64,000 nt of DNA from contig NZ_BMVB01000001.1 of NCBI RefSeq assembly GCF_014650495.1, positions 104,003 to 168,002 of the forward strand, in the 5' to 3' direction. Shown one piece after another: positions 54,243-63,448 of the stretch. The stretch is from Streptomyces cinnamoneus (lineage in GTDB: Bacteria > Actinomycetota > Actinomycetes > Streptomycetales > Streptomycetaceae). The first letter of the stretch is position 1. Each line of letters opens with the position of its first letter. The translations under genes and the position numbers were made by a program. The notes under the pieces were generated by a model that was given only the letters and a program-made list of their open reading frames with translations, ran no database searches and had not been told where the DNA came from.

Positions 54243-54956
54243 ATGCGCCTCACCGAACTCGCCGACGTGGGGCCCTTCTTCGCCCTGCGCACCGGCGACG
54301 CCCCCGAGGGCGAAGGCGGCGGCTACCTGCCGCTCGGCGACGAGGCCCTGCGGCTGCGCGTGGAGACCGTCACCGGCCGGCTGGGGACGACGGACCGGCG
54401 GGTGGCCGCGTCCATCGCCTTCCAGGGCATCGCCGGGCGGCTGTGGTCCGTCGCGCTCGGTTCGGCCGTGCTGAACGGGCAGGTCCCCGACCTCGCCGCC
54501 GGGAACCTGCGCTGGCACCCGGACCGCACCGCCCCCGACGACCTCCTGCTGACCGCCCCCACCGCGCTGCCGCCGGCCACGGACCCGGCGGCGCAGGCGG
54601 CGCAGCTCGCCGCCGGCGTCCTGCACGGCCTGCTCGTCCCCCTGCACCACGCCACCCGCACCCTGACCCCGGTCTCCGGGCAACTGCTGTGGGGCAACGC
54701 CGGCTCGGCCCTCGCCGGCTCCCTGCGCGTCCTGCACACCTGGTGCCGGCACCAGCAGCGGCCGCAGGACGCCGGCCGCGCCCTGGCCCTCGTCCGCGCC
54801 CTGTTCGAGGAGCCGCTGCTGCGCGGCACCGGCACGCTGCACCGCACGCCCGGCGGCCCGTCCTTCGCGCGCCGCACCTGCTGCCTGTACTACCGCGTGC
54901 CCGGCGGCGGCACCTGCGGCGACTGCGTGCTGCGTCACCCGCCCCGCGCCCGCTGA
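54243..54956 (+). CDS. FhuF-like 2Fe-2S ferric-siderophore reductase protein
   Basis: The protein has 237 residues from ATG 54243 with GGAGGA upstream. It starts ELADVGPFFALRTGDAP and ends with the cysteine set CCLYYRVPGGGTCGDC near residue 215, the CC-x10-C-x2-C pattern of FhuF-family 2Fe-2S proteins. FhuF reduces iron(III) from siderophores. No siderophore genes are beside it. The gene is convergent with the PAS-LuxR gene and overlaps its end by 22 bp. Confidence 0.78.
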   Translation: MRLTELADVGPFFALRTGDAPEGEGGGYLPLGDEALRLRVETVTGRLGTTDRRVAASIAFQGIAGRLWSVALGSAVLNGQVPDLAAGNLRWHPDRTAPDDLLLTAPTALPPATDPAAQAAQLAAGVLHGLLVPLHHATRTLTPVSGQLLWGNAGSALAGSLRVLHTWCRHQQRPQDAGRALALVRALFEEPLLRGTGTLHRTPGGPSFARRTCCLYYRVPGGGTCGDCVLRHPPRAR

Positions 54957-55570
54957 CCGGCCGGCACGGGCGGCCACCGCCCCGGCTCCAGCACCCCGAG
55001 CACGTACGCCTTCGCCACCAGCGCCGTACGGTTCGACACCCGCCACCGCCGGGACAGCCGGCTCAGGTGGTAGTTGACGCCGTCCACCGTCAGCCCGACC
55101 GCCTTGCCGATGGCCGTCGTCGTGGCCCCGGACGCCGCCAGCGCGAGGATCCGCCCCTCCACCTCGCCGACCTCGACCGCAGGCGTCTCCTCGGCCCGCT
55201 CGCGCACCCGCAGCACCGCCAGCAGCATCGGATACGTCCGCGTCGGTTCACCGACCGTGTCCACCAGCAGCTCGCCCTCGCGGCCGGACGCCTCGCCCGC
55301 CGCCCAGCGGACGTCGATCGTGTAGCGCGAACGGTGCCCCAGCCGCAGCGCCTCGGTCAGCCGCTCGATCTGCGCGGCGGCCAGCGGCCGGAACAGGTCC
55401 AGCAGATTGCGGCCGCGCACCTGCCCCGGGGCCAGGCCCCACTCGGCGGCCATCGCCGGATTGACCACGGCCACCTCGCCGTTCGCCTGGCAGATGGCGA
55501 TCGGTATCGGCAGCCGGTCCAGCAGGGCGATGAAGTGATTGCGCCACGCGACGTACTCCTCGCTGCCCAC
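54935..55570 (-). CDS. PAS-domain LuxR-type regulator, divergent from the P450 fusion
   Basis: The protein has 211 residues from GTG 55570, or 236 from ATG 55645, but the latter start codon lies inside a dyad. Residues 1-110 form a PAS-like sensor (NHFIALLDRLPIPIAICQAN, then VVNPAMAAEWGLAPGQVRGR). A LuxR-type helix-turn-helix follows (GEVEGRILALAASGATTTAI, GKAVGLTVDGVNYHLSRLSR). It probably controls the divergent P450 gene. A PAS pocket could bind a fatty acid or aromatic ligand. The antisense frame that continues far upstream of the start is a shadow of the P450 gene. Confidence 0.8.
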   Translation of the reverse strand: MGSEEYVAWRNHFIALLDRLPIPIAICQANGEVAVVNPAMAAEWGLAPGQVRGRNLLDLFRPLAAAQIERLTEALRLGHRSRYTIDVRWAAGEASGREGELLVDTVGEPTRTYPMLLAVLRVRERAEETPAVEVGEVEGRILALAASGATTTAIGKAVGLTVDGVNYHLSRLSRRWRVSNRTALVAKAYVLGVLEPGRWPPVPAGQRARGG

Positions 55571-55632
55571 CGCCGTGCACCCCCCGTTCGGACCCGTCCG
55601 CGCCCGCGCGCAAGAGCGACGCGCCGCGGACC

Positions 55633-55650
55633 ACTGCACAATCATGCAGT
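55633..55650. promoter_or_regulatory. Perfect 6-6-6 dyad between the PAS-LuxR and P450 genes
   Basis: ACTGCA and TGCAGT are exact inverted copies around CAATCA. The dyad lies 44 bp before the P450 start and 63 bp before the regulator's GTG start. It is the best symmetric site in this divergent promoter region and is a good candidate for the regulator's binding site. Confidence 0.5.
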
Positions 55651-55693
55651 TGCCGCGCCCGGCGGCCCGGACCGGGGCGGCCACGCTGAAGAC

Positions 55694-58600
55694 ATGACCC
55701 ACGCCACCGAGGCCCCCACCACCGCCGTCCCGCTCGTCGACATCTCCGCCGTCGGGGCGACCAGCACCCCCCTCCAGCAGGCCATGCGCCTGGCCCGCCG
55801 GCACGGACCCGTCTTCCGGCGCCGTCTGCACGGCACCGACCGGCTCTTCGTCACCTCCCTGGACCTGGTCACCGAGCTCGCCGACGAGGAACGCTTCACC
55901 AAGCACGTCGGCCCGGCCCTGGAGAACGTCCGCGAGTTCACCGCCGACGGCCTCTTCACCGCCTACAACCACGAGCCCAACTGGGCCAAGGCGCACGACG
56001 TCCTGATGCCCGCCTTCGCCCTCGGCTCGATGCGCGCCTACCACCCCGCCATGCTCACCGTCGCCCGCCGCCTCACCGACGCCTGGGACGCCCGCCTCGC
56101 CTCCGGCACACCCGTCGACGTCCCCGAGGACATGACGCGCATGACCCTGGACACCATCGGACTCGCCGGCTTCGGCTACGACTTCGGTTCCTTCGCGCGC
56201 GGCGACGAACCGCACCCCTTCGTCGGCGCCATGGTGCGCTGCCTGGACTGGAGCATGAACAAGCTCGGCCGGGACCCCGACGGCGACCACACCGCCGAGG
56301 ACGAGGCGTTCCGCGCCGACGCCGCCTTCCTCGCCACCGTCGTCGACGACGTCATCAGCGCCCGCACCGCCTCCGGCGACACCCGCACCGACGACCTCCT
56401 CGGCCTCATGCTCGGCGCCCCCCACCCCGCCGACGGCACCACCCTCGACCCGGCCAACATCCGCAACCAGGTCATCACCTTCCTCATCGCCGGCCACGAG
56501 ACCACCTCCGGCGCCCTGTCCTTCGCCCTCCACCACCTGCTCAAGGACCCCGTCGCGCTGCGCCTGGCCCAGCGCGAGACCGACGAGCTGTGGGGCGACG
56601 ACCCCGACCCCGAGCCCACCTTCGAGGACATCGGCCGGCTGCGCTGGATCCGCCAGGTGCTCAACGAGGCGCTGCGGCTGTGGCCCACGGCGGCGGCCTT
56701 CACCCGCGAGCCCCGCGAGGACACCCTCCTCGGCGGCCGCTACCGGCTGCGGGCCGGCGAGGGCGTCACCATCCTCACCCCGATGCTGCACCGCGACCCG
56801 GCCTGGGGCGACAACCCCGAACTCTTCGACCCCACGCGCTTCGCGCCCGAGGCCGAGGCGGCACGCTCGCCGCACGCCTACAAGCCGTTCGGCACCGGAG
56901 AACGCGCCTGCATCGGCCGGCAGTTCGCCCTGCACGAGGCCACCATGCTGCTGGGCCTGCTGGTCCACCGCTACCGGCTCATCGACCACGCCGACTACCG
57001 GCTGCGCATCAAGGAGACCCTCACCCTCAAGCCCGACGGCTTCACGCTCACCCTCGCGCGCCGCACCTCCGCCGACCGCACCGCACGGCGCGGTGCCCTG
57101 CCCGGCGGCGCGGCCGCGCCCGTACGGCCGGCGGCCGGCGACGACCCCGCCCGGCCCACGCGCGCCCGGCAGGGCACCGGACTGCTGGTCCTCCACGGCT
57201 CGGCCTACGGCACCTGCCGCGAGCTGGCCCGCACCCTCGCCGACGACGCCGCCCGGCTCGGCTTCGACACCGCCGTCGCCGCGCTGGACGACCACACCGG
57301 CGCCCTGCCGCGCGAGACGCCCGTGGTGATCGTCGCCGCCTCCTACAACGGCCGCCCCACCGACGACGCCGCCCGCTTCACGCAGTGGGCCGAACACGAG
57401 GCCGCGCCGGGAGCGGCCGACGCGGTGCCCTACGCCGTCCTCGGCGTCGGCGACCGCAACTGGGCCGCCACCTACCAGCGCGTCCCCACCCTCCTCGACG
57501 AACGCCTCGCAGCCCTCGGCGGCAGCCGCCTGCTGCCCCGCGCCGCGGCCGACGCGTCCGGCGACCTGAACGGCACCGTGGAGGAGTTCACCCGCGCCCT
57601 CATGCGGACGCTGCTGGAGCGCTACGGCGACCCGGCGAGCGCCGGCGCCCCCGCAGCGCCGGACGAGGGCCCCGCGTACACCGTCACCGAAGTGACCGGC
57701 GGCCCCCTCGCGGCGCTGGCCGCCCGCCACGCCATGCAGCCGATGACCGTCACCGACTCCCGCGCACTCACCGCGCCCGGCCACCCGCGCACCAAGCAGT
57801 TCCTGCGCCTGGCCCTCCCCGACGGCGTCACCTACCGCACCGCCGACCACCTCACCGTCCTGCCCGCCAACGACCCCCGCCTCGTCGCCCGGGCCGCCGA
57901 CCTCTTCGGCGTCGACCCCGCCACGGTCCTGGCCGTCCACCCGCGCCGCCCCGGCCGCGACAGCCTCCCCGTCGACCGGCCCCTGACCGCCGGTGAACTC
58001 CTCTCCCACCACCTGGAACTGCAGCAGCGCCCCACCCCGCGGCAGCTGGCCGCCCTCGCCGACCGCAACCCCTGCCCGCCCGAGCAGGTCGCCCTGCGGG
58101 CCGTACGCCCCGACGACCCGCGCACCCTCCTGGACCTGATCGAGGACCACCCGGCGCTGCGCGGCGCCCTCGGCGCGGCCGCCCTGCCGGAGCTGCTGCC
58201 CCCGATGCGGCCGCGGCACTACTCCATCTCCTCCTCCCCGGCCCGCGATCCCCGGCACGCCGACCTGATGGTCTCCCTGCTGGAGGCGCCCGCACGCTCC
58301 GGCCGGGGCGACTTCCGGGGCACCGGCTCCGGACACCTCGCCGGACTCCGCCCCGGCGACACCGTCCTGGCCCGCGTCCAGCCGTGCCGCGAGGCGTTCC
58401 GCATCACCGGCCACGACCGCACCCCTGTCGTGATGATCGCCGCCGGCACCGGGCTCGCCCCCTTCCGGGGCGCCGTCGCCGACCGCGTCGCCCTCGCCGC
58501 CGCCGGCACCCCGGTGGCCCCCGCCCTGCTCTACTTCGGCTGCGACGACCCCGACGCCGACTTCCTGCACGCCGGCGAACTGCGGGCCGCCCAGGACGCG

Positions 58601-58888
58601 GGCGCCGTCAGCCTGCGCCCCGCCTTCAGCGCCCGCCCCGAGGCCGGCGGCGGCCCGTTCGTCCAGCACCGGCTGGCCGCCGAGGGCGACGAGATCTGGT
58701 CCCTGCTGGAGTCCGGGGCCCGGGTGTACGTCTGCGGCGACGGCGCTCGCATGGCCCCGGGCGTACGGGCCGCCCTGCGCGACCTGTACGCCCGCCGGAC
58801 GGGCGCCGACGCCCGGGCCGCCGACGCCTGGCTGCGCGGACTGACCGACGCGGGCCGCTACGTCGAGGACGTCTACGCGGCCGGCTGA
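55694..58888 (+). CDS. Self-sufficient P450-reductase fusion (CYP102/BM3 type)
   Basis: This 1064-residue protein has the whole P450 BM3 layout. The P450 domain (about 1-460) has the I-helix IAGHETTSGALSFALHH, ExxR in EALRLW, and the heme loop PFGTGERACIGRQFALHE. A linker rich in Ala/Pro follows, then an FMN domain starting near residue 495 (VLHGSAYGTCRELARTLADD). The FAD/NADPH reductase part has RPRHYSISSSP near 837 and MIAAGTGLAPFRG near 914. It would hydroxylate fatty acids or similar chains with NADPH and no other protein. It starts at ATG 55694 with a weak ribosome site. The divergent PAS-LuxR protein probably regulates it. Confidence 0.94.
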   Translation: MTHATEAPTTAVPLVDISAVGATSTPLQQAMRLARRHGPVFRRRLHGTDRLFVTSLDLVTELADEERFTKHVGPALENVREFTADGLFTAYNHEPNWAKAHDVLMPAFALGSMRAYHPAMLTVARRLTDAWDARLASGTPVDVPEDMTRMTLDTIGLAGFGYDFGSFARGDEPHPFVGAMVRCLDWSMNKLGRDPDGDHTAEDEAFRADAAFLATVVDDVISARTASGDTRTDDLLGLMLGAPHPADGTTLDPANIRNQVITFLIAGHETTSGALSFALHHLLKDPVALRLAQRETDELWGDDPDPEPTFEDIGRLRWIRQVLNEALRLWPTAAAFTREPREDTLLGGRYRLRAGEGVTILTPMLHRDPAWGDNPELFDPTRFAPEAEAARSPHAYKPFGTGERACIGRQFALHEATMLLGLLVHRYRLIDHADYRLRIKETLTLKPDGFTLTLARRTSADRTARRGALPGGAAAPVRPAAGDDPARPTRARQGTGLLVLHGSAYGTCRELARTLADDAARLGFDTAVAALDDHTGALPRETPVVIVAASYNGRPTDDAARFTQWAEHEAAPGAADAVPYAVLGVGDRNWAATYQRVPTLLDERLAALGGSRLLPRAAADASGDLNGTVEEFTRALMRTLLERYGDPASAGAPAAPDEGPAYTVTEVTGGPLAALAARHAMQPMTVTDSRALTAPGHPRTKQFLRLALPDGVTYRTADHLTVLPANDPRLVARAADLFGVDPATVLAVHPRRPGRDSLPVDRPLTAGELLSHHLELQQRPTPRQLAALADRNPCPPEQVALRAVRPDDPRTLLDLIEDHPALRGALGAAALPELLPPMRPRHYSISSSPARDPRHADLMVSLLEAPARSGRGDFRGTGSGHLAGLRPGDTVLARVQPCREAFRITGHDRTPVVMIAAGTGLAPFRGAVADRVALAAAGTPVAPALLYFGCDDPDADFLHAGELRAAQDAGAVSLRPAFSARPEAGGGPFVQHRLAAEGDEIWSLLESGARVYVCGDGARMAPGVRAALRDLYARRTGADARAADAWLRGLTDAGRYVEDVYAAG

Positions 58889-58999
58889 CCCCCTGGCTCC
58901 CTGCCACTGTGTCAACTCACGTACCCTGCTCCTCGTTCATATCGCCCGTCCCTGACCAGGACGGTGACGACGGCGCACGGAATGAGAGTGGTGGGGGCC

Positions 59000-60040
59000 A
59001 TGCGCACGGCCATACGTACCGCAGTGACCGCGGCCGCAGCGGCGGCCGCACTGGCCGTACCGGCGGCGCCGGCCGGAGCGGCGGCGCCCGGCGCCGCCTC
59101 GTACGGCACGACGACGGCGGTAGGGGTGCACAACGCCTACGAACAGGCCAAGTACCCCTACTTCGCCGACGCCCTGGACTCCGGCGCCGGCCTGCTGGAA
59201 CTCGACGTGTGGTCCAACGGCTTCGGCGGCCGGGCCTTCCGCGTCTCCCACGCCAACCCGGTGCGCAACGACAACAACTGCGAGGGCGCTGCGTCACCGG
59301 CCGAGCTGCGCACCAAGTCCCGCAACCAGCCGCTCTCCGGCTGCCTCGCCGACATCCGCGCCTGGCACGACGCCCACCCCGGCCACCGCCCGGTCCTGCT
59401 CAAGGTCGAGATGAAGGACGGCTTCAACGCCAACAGCGGCCGCGGCCCCGCCGCGCTCGACGACCTGCTCACCGCCACCCTCGGCGACGCCCTCTACCGC
59501 CCCGCCGACCTGATGGGCTCGCACGCCACCCTGGACGAGGCCGTACGGGCGGACGGCTGGCCCGGCCGCTCGGCGCTGGCGGGCAAGTTCATCGTCGAGC
59601 TCATCCCCGGCACGGTCGAGGAGGGCAACCCCGCCGACAGGCTCTGGACCGACCGGGAGTACGCCACCCACCTGCGCGACCTTGCCGCCTCCGGCCGCCT
59701 GGCCCGGGCCGGCGCCTTCCCCGCCGTCCACGGCGCGACGGCGGGCGACCCGCGCACCCGCTACGCCGACACCACGATCCGCCCGTGGTTCGTCGTCTTC
59801 GACGGCGACGCCACCGCGTACACCCGGGGCGGCATCGACACCGCCTGGTACGACAGCCGCCACTACCTGCTCGTGATGACGGACGCCCACAAGGTGCCGC
59901 CGGCCATCGACATCACCCGCCCCACGGAGACCCAGGCCCGCGAACGCCTCTCGCTCCTGGCCCGGGCCCACGCGAGCTTCGTCACGGCCGACTGGTACCC
60001 GCTGCCGCAGGTGCTGTCGGCGGTCGCCCCGCGCGGCTGA
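59000..60040 (+). CDS. Secreted phosphoinositide phospholipase C-like protein (Ca-dependent type)
   Basis: This 346-residue protein starts at ATG 59000 (ATG 58982 is an alternative). The signal peptide is rich in Ala and ends near AGAAAPG. The TIM-barrel phosphodiesterase features are HNAY near residue 46, LLELDVWSNGFGGRAFRVSH near residue 65 with the second His, and VLLKVEMKDG near residue 132. These match the Ca-dependent PI-PLC family. It would cleave phosphoinositides or similar lipids outside the cell. No partner gene is near. Confidence 0.8.
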   Translation: MRTAIRTAVTAAAAAAALAVPAAPAGAAAPGAASYGTTTAVGVHNAYEQAKYPYFADALDSGAGLLELDVWSNGFGGRAFRVSHANPVRNDNNCEGAASPAELRTKSRNQPLSGCLADIRAWHDAHPGHRPVLLKVEMKDGFNANSGRGPAALDDLLTATLGDALYRPADLMGSHATLDEAVRADGWPGRSALAGKFIVELIPGTVEEGNPADRLWTDREYATHLRDLAASGRLARAGAFPAVHGATAGDPRTRYADTTIRPWFVVFDGDATAYTRGGIDTAWYDSRHYLLVMTDAHKVPPAIDITRPTETQARERLSLLARAHASFVTADWYPLPQVLSAVAPRG

Positions 60041-60061
60041 CGCCCCGGGCGGGCGACGCCC

Positions 60062-60274
60062 TCAGGTGTCCTCCAGCCGGAAGCCCACCTTGAGCCCGAC
60101 CTGGTAATGGGCGATCGCACCGTCTTCGAGGTGCCCGCGGATCTGGGTCACCTCGAACCAGTCCAGCTCCCGGAGGGTCTGCGCGGCGCGGCTGATCCCG
60201 TTGCGGATCGCCGCGTCCACGCTGTCCTGCGAGGAGCCGACGATCTCGGTCACCCGGTACGTGTGGTTGGCCAT
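60062..60274 (-). CDS. Dodecin
   Basis: This 70-residue protein reads HTYRVTEIVGSSQDSVDAAI, then NGISRAAQTLRELDWFEVTQ and AHYQVGLKVGFRLED. This is the dodecin fold (beta-alpha-beta-beta), which forms 12-mers storing flavin or CoA. It starts at ATG 60274. The Trp in LDWFEV is the residue that stacks on flavin in the family. It stands alone, between the phospholipase gene and the ergothioneine operon. Confidence 0.93.
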   Translation of the reverse strand: MANHTYRVTEIVGSSQDSVDAAIRNGISRAAQTLRELDWFEVTQIRGHLEDGAIAHYQVGLKVGFRLEDT

Positions 60275-60345
60275 GGCCCCACCGTGCCCCAGCCGCCGCG
60301 AACGCGCGAAGCGGGTGGGCCATCGGGTGGAGGCGCGTCCGTCCG

Positions 60346-61320
60346 CTACGGGGCCTTCGGGGCCGGCACCGACAGGGACAGGGCGAAGCGGCCCCCGGTG
60401 TCGGTCCACCAGTGGGTGAGGTCCAGCCCGGCCGCCGCGAGCTCGCGGCGGACGCCCTCCCGGCGGAACTTCGCGGAGACCTCGGTCCGCAGGTCCTCGC
60501 CCCGCTCGAAGTGCACGGCCAGGTCCAGCGCCTGGATCTTCGCCACCACCGGGACGCGGGCGCGCAGCCGCATCTCGATCCATTCCCGCCGGGCGTCCCA
60601 GAGGGCGACGTGGTCGAAGTCCCCGGGGTCGAAGTCGCCGCCCAGCTCGCGGTTGATGACGGTCAGGACGTTCTTGTTGAAGGCGGCCGTGACCCCTTGC
60701 GCGTCGTCGTAGGCCGGGACGAGCACGTGCTCGTCCTTGACCAGGTCGGTGCCCAGCAGCAGCGCGTCGCCCGGGGCGAGCCCGGAGCGCAGGCCGGCGA
60801 GGAACGTGGCCCGTTCGGGCGGCAGCAGGTTGCCGATCGTGCCGCCGAGGAAGGCGACGATGCGCGGGCCGGGGACGTCGGGCAGCGCCAGCCCGTACTG
60901 GAAGTCGGCGACGAGGGCGTGCACGGTCAGCGCCGGATGCTCCGCCAGCAGCGTGGCGGCGGCACCGGAGAGCGCGCTCTCGCTCACATCGACCGGAACG
61001 TAGGACTCCAGCTCCCGCAGGGCCCGGAGCAGGTGGCGGGTCTTGTCCGAGGAGCCCGAGCCGAGCTCGACCAGCGTGCGGGCGTGCGTGGCCGCCGCGA
61101 TGTCGTCGGCGCGGGCGATGAGGATCTCGCGCTCGGCGCGCGTCGGGTAGTACTCGGGCAGCAGCGTGATCTCGTCGAACAGCTCACTGCCGCGGGCGTC
61201 GTAGAACCACTTCGGGGGGAGTTCCTTGGGGGAACGGGTCAGACCTTCGGCCACGTCCGCCCGCAGGGCGGCGGCCGTCGCATCGAGGGGGAGGGTGCGG
61301 GTGAGGACGAACGGGCTCAC
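60346..61320 (-). CDS. egtD: L-histidine N-alpha-methyltransferase (ergothioneine synthesis)
   Basis: This 324-residue SAM enzyme has KWFYDARGSELFDEITLLPE near residue 38, YYPTRAEREIL just after it, the SAM loop LVELGSGSSDKTRHLLRAL near residue 82 and VAFLGGTIGNLLPPERATFL near residue 155. EgtD makes hercynine from histidine. GTG 61320 overlaps the egtC stop as GTGA. It is the last gene of the minus-strand egtA-B-C-D operon. Confidence 0.95.
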   Translation of the reverse strand: MSPFVLTRTLPLDATAAALRADVAEGLTRSPKELPPKWFYDARGSELFDEITLLPEYYPTRAEREILIARADDIAAATHARTLVELGSGSSDKTRHLLRALRELESYVPVDVSESALSGAAATLLAEHPALTVHALVADFQYGLALPDVPGPRIVAFLGGTIGNLLPPERATFLAGLRSGLAPGDALLLGTDLVKDEHVLVPAYDDAQGVTAAFNKNVLTVINRELGGDFDPGDFDHVALWDARREWIEMRLRARVPVVAKIQALDLAVHFERGEDLRTEVSAKFRREGVRRELAAAGLDLTHWWTDTGGRFALSLSVPAPKAP

Positions 61321-62120
61321 AGAACGGGCTCCTTGAGCGGAGGGCTCGGGGAATGCGAGGCGGGCGGGGTGTGGGGGAGCAAGGAGGAGAGGGTGACGCC
61401 GGTGCGGTCGGCGGTGAGCAGGGTGCGGTCGGGGACTTCCGTCCAGCCCGGGTCGTCGTCGTACGGCTCCGACGCCACCACCGTCCGGCCCGGGACGGGG
61501 CCGGTGAGGTACCACAGCGAGTCCCCCCAGGCGGTCGCGGCGACGGCCGCCCCGTCGGTGAGGAGCAGGTTGAGCCGGGAACCCGGCGCGGCCCGGTCCA
61601 CCGTCGTCACCACGTCGGCCAGCGCCCGTCCCAGCGAGTCGCCGCCCAGCAGACGGTGCTCGACCAGCGCCCAGACGAACGCCGCGTCGCACCGCGCCGC
61701 CAGCCGCAGCAGCGCGCCCGGCGGCAGCAGCGCGACCAGCGGCTCCGCCGAGTCGGGCCAGCCGGTCAGCGCCCCGTTGTGGCTGAACAGCCAGGGGCCG
61801 CCGGCGAAGGGGGCGGCGGCCGCCTCGGCGTCCGCGCCCGCGAAGGTCGCGTCCCGCACCGCGGCCAGCAGCGCCGGGGCCCGTACGACCCGGGCGATGT
61901 CGGCGAACGACTCGTCGCCCCAGATCGGCCCGGCCCGCCGGTAGCGCGCGGGCAGCGGGTCGCCGGGGGCGTACCAGCCGACGCCGAAGCCGTCCGCGTT
62001 GACCGTGCCGTTGCGCATGCGGCGTGGGGCCCAGGACTGGCGCACCAGCGAGTACGGCGGCTCGCTGAGGCTCTCACCCAGGGGGGCGTCGGGCCCCAGC
62101 ACCGCGATGTGGCGGCACAT
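61317..62120 (-). CDS. egtC: Gamma-glutamyl-hercynylcysteine sulfoxide hydrolase
   Basis: This 267-residue class II glutamine amidotransferase-like protein begins MCRHIAVLG, so Cys2 becomes the N-terminal nucleophile. NADGFGVGWY lies near residue 41 and LFSHNGALTGW near residue 110. EgtC removes glutamate from the sulfoxide intermediate. ATG 62120 overlaps the egtB stop as ATGA. Confidence 0.95.
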   Translation of the reverse strand: MCRHIAVLGPDAPLGESLSEPPYSLVRQSWAPRRMRNGTVNADGFGVGWYAPGDPLPARYRRAGPIWGDESFADIARVVRAPALLAAVRDATFAGADAEAAAAPFAGGPWLFSHNGALTGWPDSAEPLVALLPPGALLRLAARCDAAFVWALVEHRLLGGDSLGRALADVVTTVDRAAPGSRLNLLLTDGAAVAATAWGDSLWYLTGPVPGRTVVASEPYDDDPGWTEVPDRTLLTADRTGVTLSSLLPHTPPASHSPSPPLKEPVL

Positions 62121-63448
62121 CAGGCCGGTTCCGCGTCACGTGCCGTACGGAAACCGGAGAAGATCTGCCGGCGGACCGGCAGATCCCAGTTGCGGAACGT
62201 CCCCCGGCAGGCCACCGGGGCCACGGCGAAACAGCCGCCGCGCAGCACCTTGTACCGGTCGCCGAAGAACACCTCCGAATACTCCCGGTAGGGAAAGGCC
62301 CGGAAGCCCGGATACGGCAGGAAGTCGCTGGCCGTCCACTCCCACACGTCCCCGATCAGCTGCCGCACGCCCAGGGGCGACGCCCCCCGTGGGTAGGCGC
62401 CGACGGCCGCCGGGCGCAGGTACCGCTGGCCGAGGTTGGCGTGGGCGGGGGTGGGGTCCTCGTCGCCCCACGGGTAGCGCGTCGAACGGCCGGACACCGG
62501 ATCGTGGCGGGCGGCCTTCTCCCACTCCGCCTCGGTGGGCAGGCGCCGCCCCGCCCACGCCGCGTAGGCAGCGGCCTCGTACCAGCTCACGTGCAGCACC
62601 GGCTCGTCCGCCGGCACGGGCTCCACGACCCCGAACCGGCGCCGCACCCAGACGCTGCCCTCGCGCCGCCAGAACAACGGGGCCGCCAGGCCGTGGCGGC
62701 GCACCTGCTCCCAGCCGGCCGGGTGCCACCAGCGCGGGTCCGCGTAACCGCCGTCCTCGATGAACCGCAGGTACGCGCCGTTGCTCACCGGCAGCGTGTC
62801 GAGGAAGTACGAGGGCACGAAGCGGGGGTGGGCGGGCCGCTCGTTGTCCAGCGCCCAGGGCTCGGCGGACGTGCCCATGGTGAACGGGCCGCCCTCGACC
62901 AGCACCTCCTGCGGCAGCAGGGCCGTCCCCGGCGGCGCGGGCGGCGGCTCGGGGGCGGTGAGCGCCGCCGGACCGCCGCGCAGCTGGTGGGTGATCAGCA
63001 TGGTCTCGTCGTGCTGCTGCTCGTGCTGGGCGATCATGCCGAAGGCGAAGCTGTCCTCCACCAGGGGCCCGCCGCCCGCCACCGGCGTGCTCTCCAGCAC
63101 GTCCAGCACCCGGCCGCGCACCTCGTCGACGTAACCGTGCGCCTCCTTCGGCGCCAGCAGGGGCAGCGAGGGCCGCTCGGCACGGGGGTGCTCGAAGGCG
63201 TCGTACACGGAGTCGACCTCCGGGCGCAGCGCCGTGTGCCCGGCCACCGCCCGCAGCAGCCACAGCTCCTCCTGGTTGCCGATGTGCGCCAGGTCCCAGA
63301 CCAGGGGCGACATCAGTGGGGAGTGCTGGGCGGTCAGCTCGTGCTCGTCCACGCAGCCGGTGAGCAGCCGCGTGCGCTCGCGAGCGCCCAGCAGGGCGCT
63401 CGCGGCGCGTGCGCGCAGGACGGCGGGGTCCTGCCCGGGGGCCGTCAT
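62120..63448 (-). CDS. egtB: Hercynine oxygenase (sulfoxide synthase)
   Basis: This 442-residue protein has a DinB-like N-terminal half carrying iron ligands in VWDLAHIGNQEELWLL near residue 50 and QHEQQHDET near residue 135. The C-terminal half is an FGE-sulfatase domain (GGPFTMGT, LPTEAEWEKAARHD, GDVWEWTASDFLPYPGF and RGGCFAVAP). EgtB joins gamma-glutamylcysteine to hercynine with O2 and iron. ATG 63448 overlaps the egtA stop as ATGA. Confidence 0.95.
   Translation of the reverse strand: MTAPGQDPAVLRARAASALLGARERTRLLTGCVDEHELTAQHSPLMSPLVWDLAHIGNQEELWLLRAVAGHTALRPEVDSVYDAFEHPRAERPSLPLLAPKEAHGYVDEVRGRVLDVLESTPVAGGGPLVEDSFAFGMIAQHEQQHDETMLITHQLRGGPAALTAPEPPPAPPGTALLPQEVLVEGGPFTMGTSAEPWALDNERPAHPRFVPSYFLDTLPVSNGAYLRFIEDGGYADPRWWHPAGWEQVRRHGLAAPLFWRREGSVWVRRRFGVVEPVPADEPVLHVSWYEAAAYAAWAGRRLPTEAEWEKAARHDPVSGRSTRYPWGDEDPTPAHANLGQRYLRPAAVGAYPRGASPLGVRQLIGDVWEWTASDFLPYPGFRAFPYREYSEVFFGDRYKVLRGGCFAVAPVACRGTFRNWDLPVRRQIFSGFRTARDAEPA

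Noticed and set aside
55646-58915. Extension of the PAS-LuxR frame upstream across the P450 fusion
   Set aside because: Only the part from about 55570 down to 54935 has domain sequence; the rest is antisense to the P450-reductase gene.
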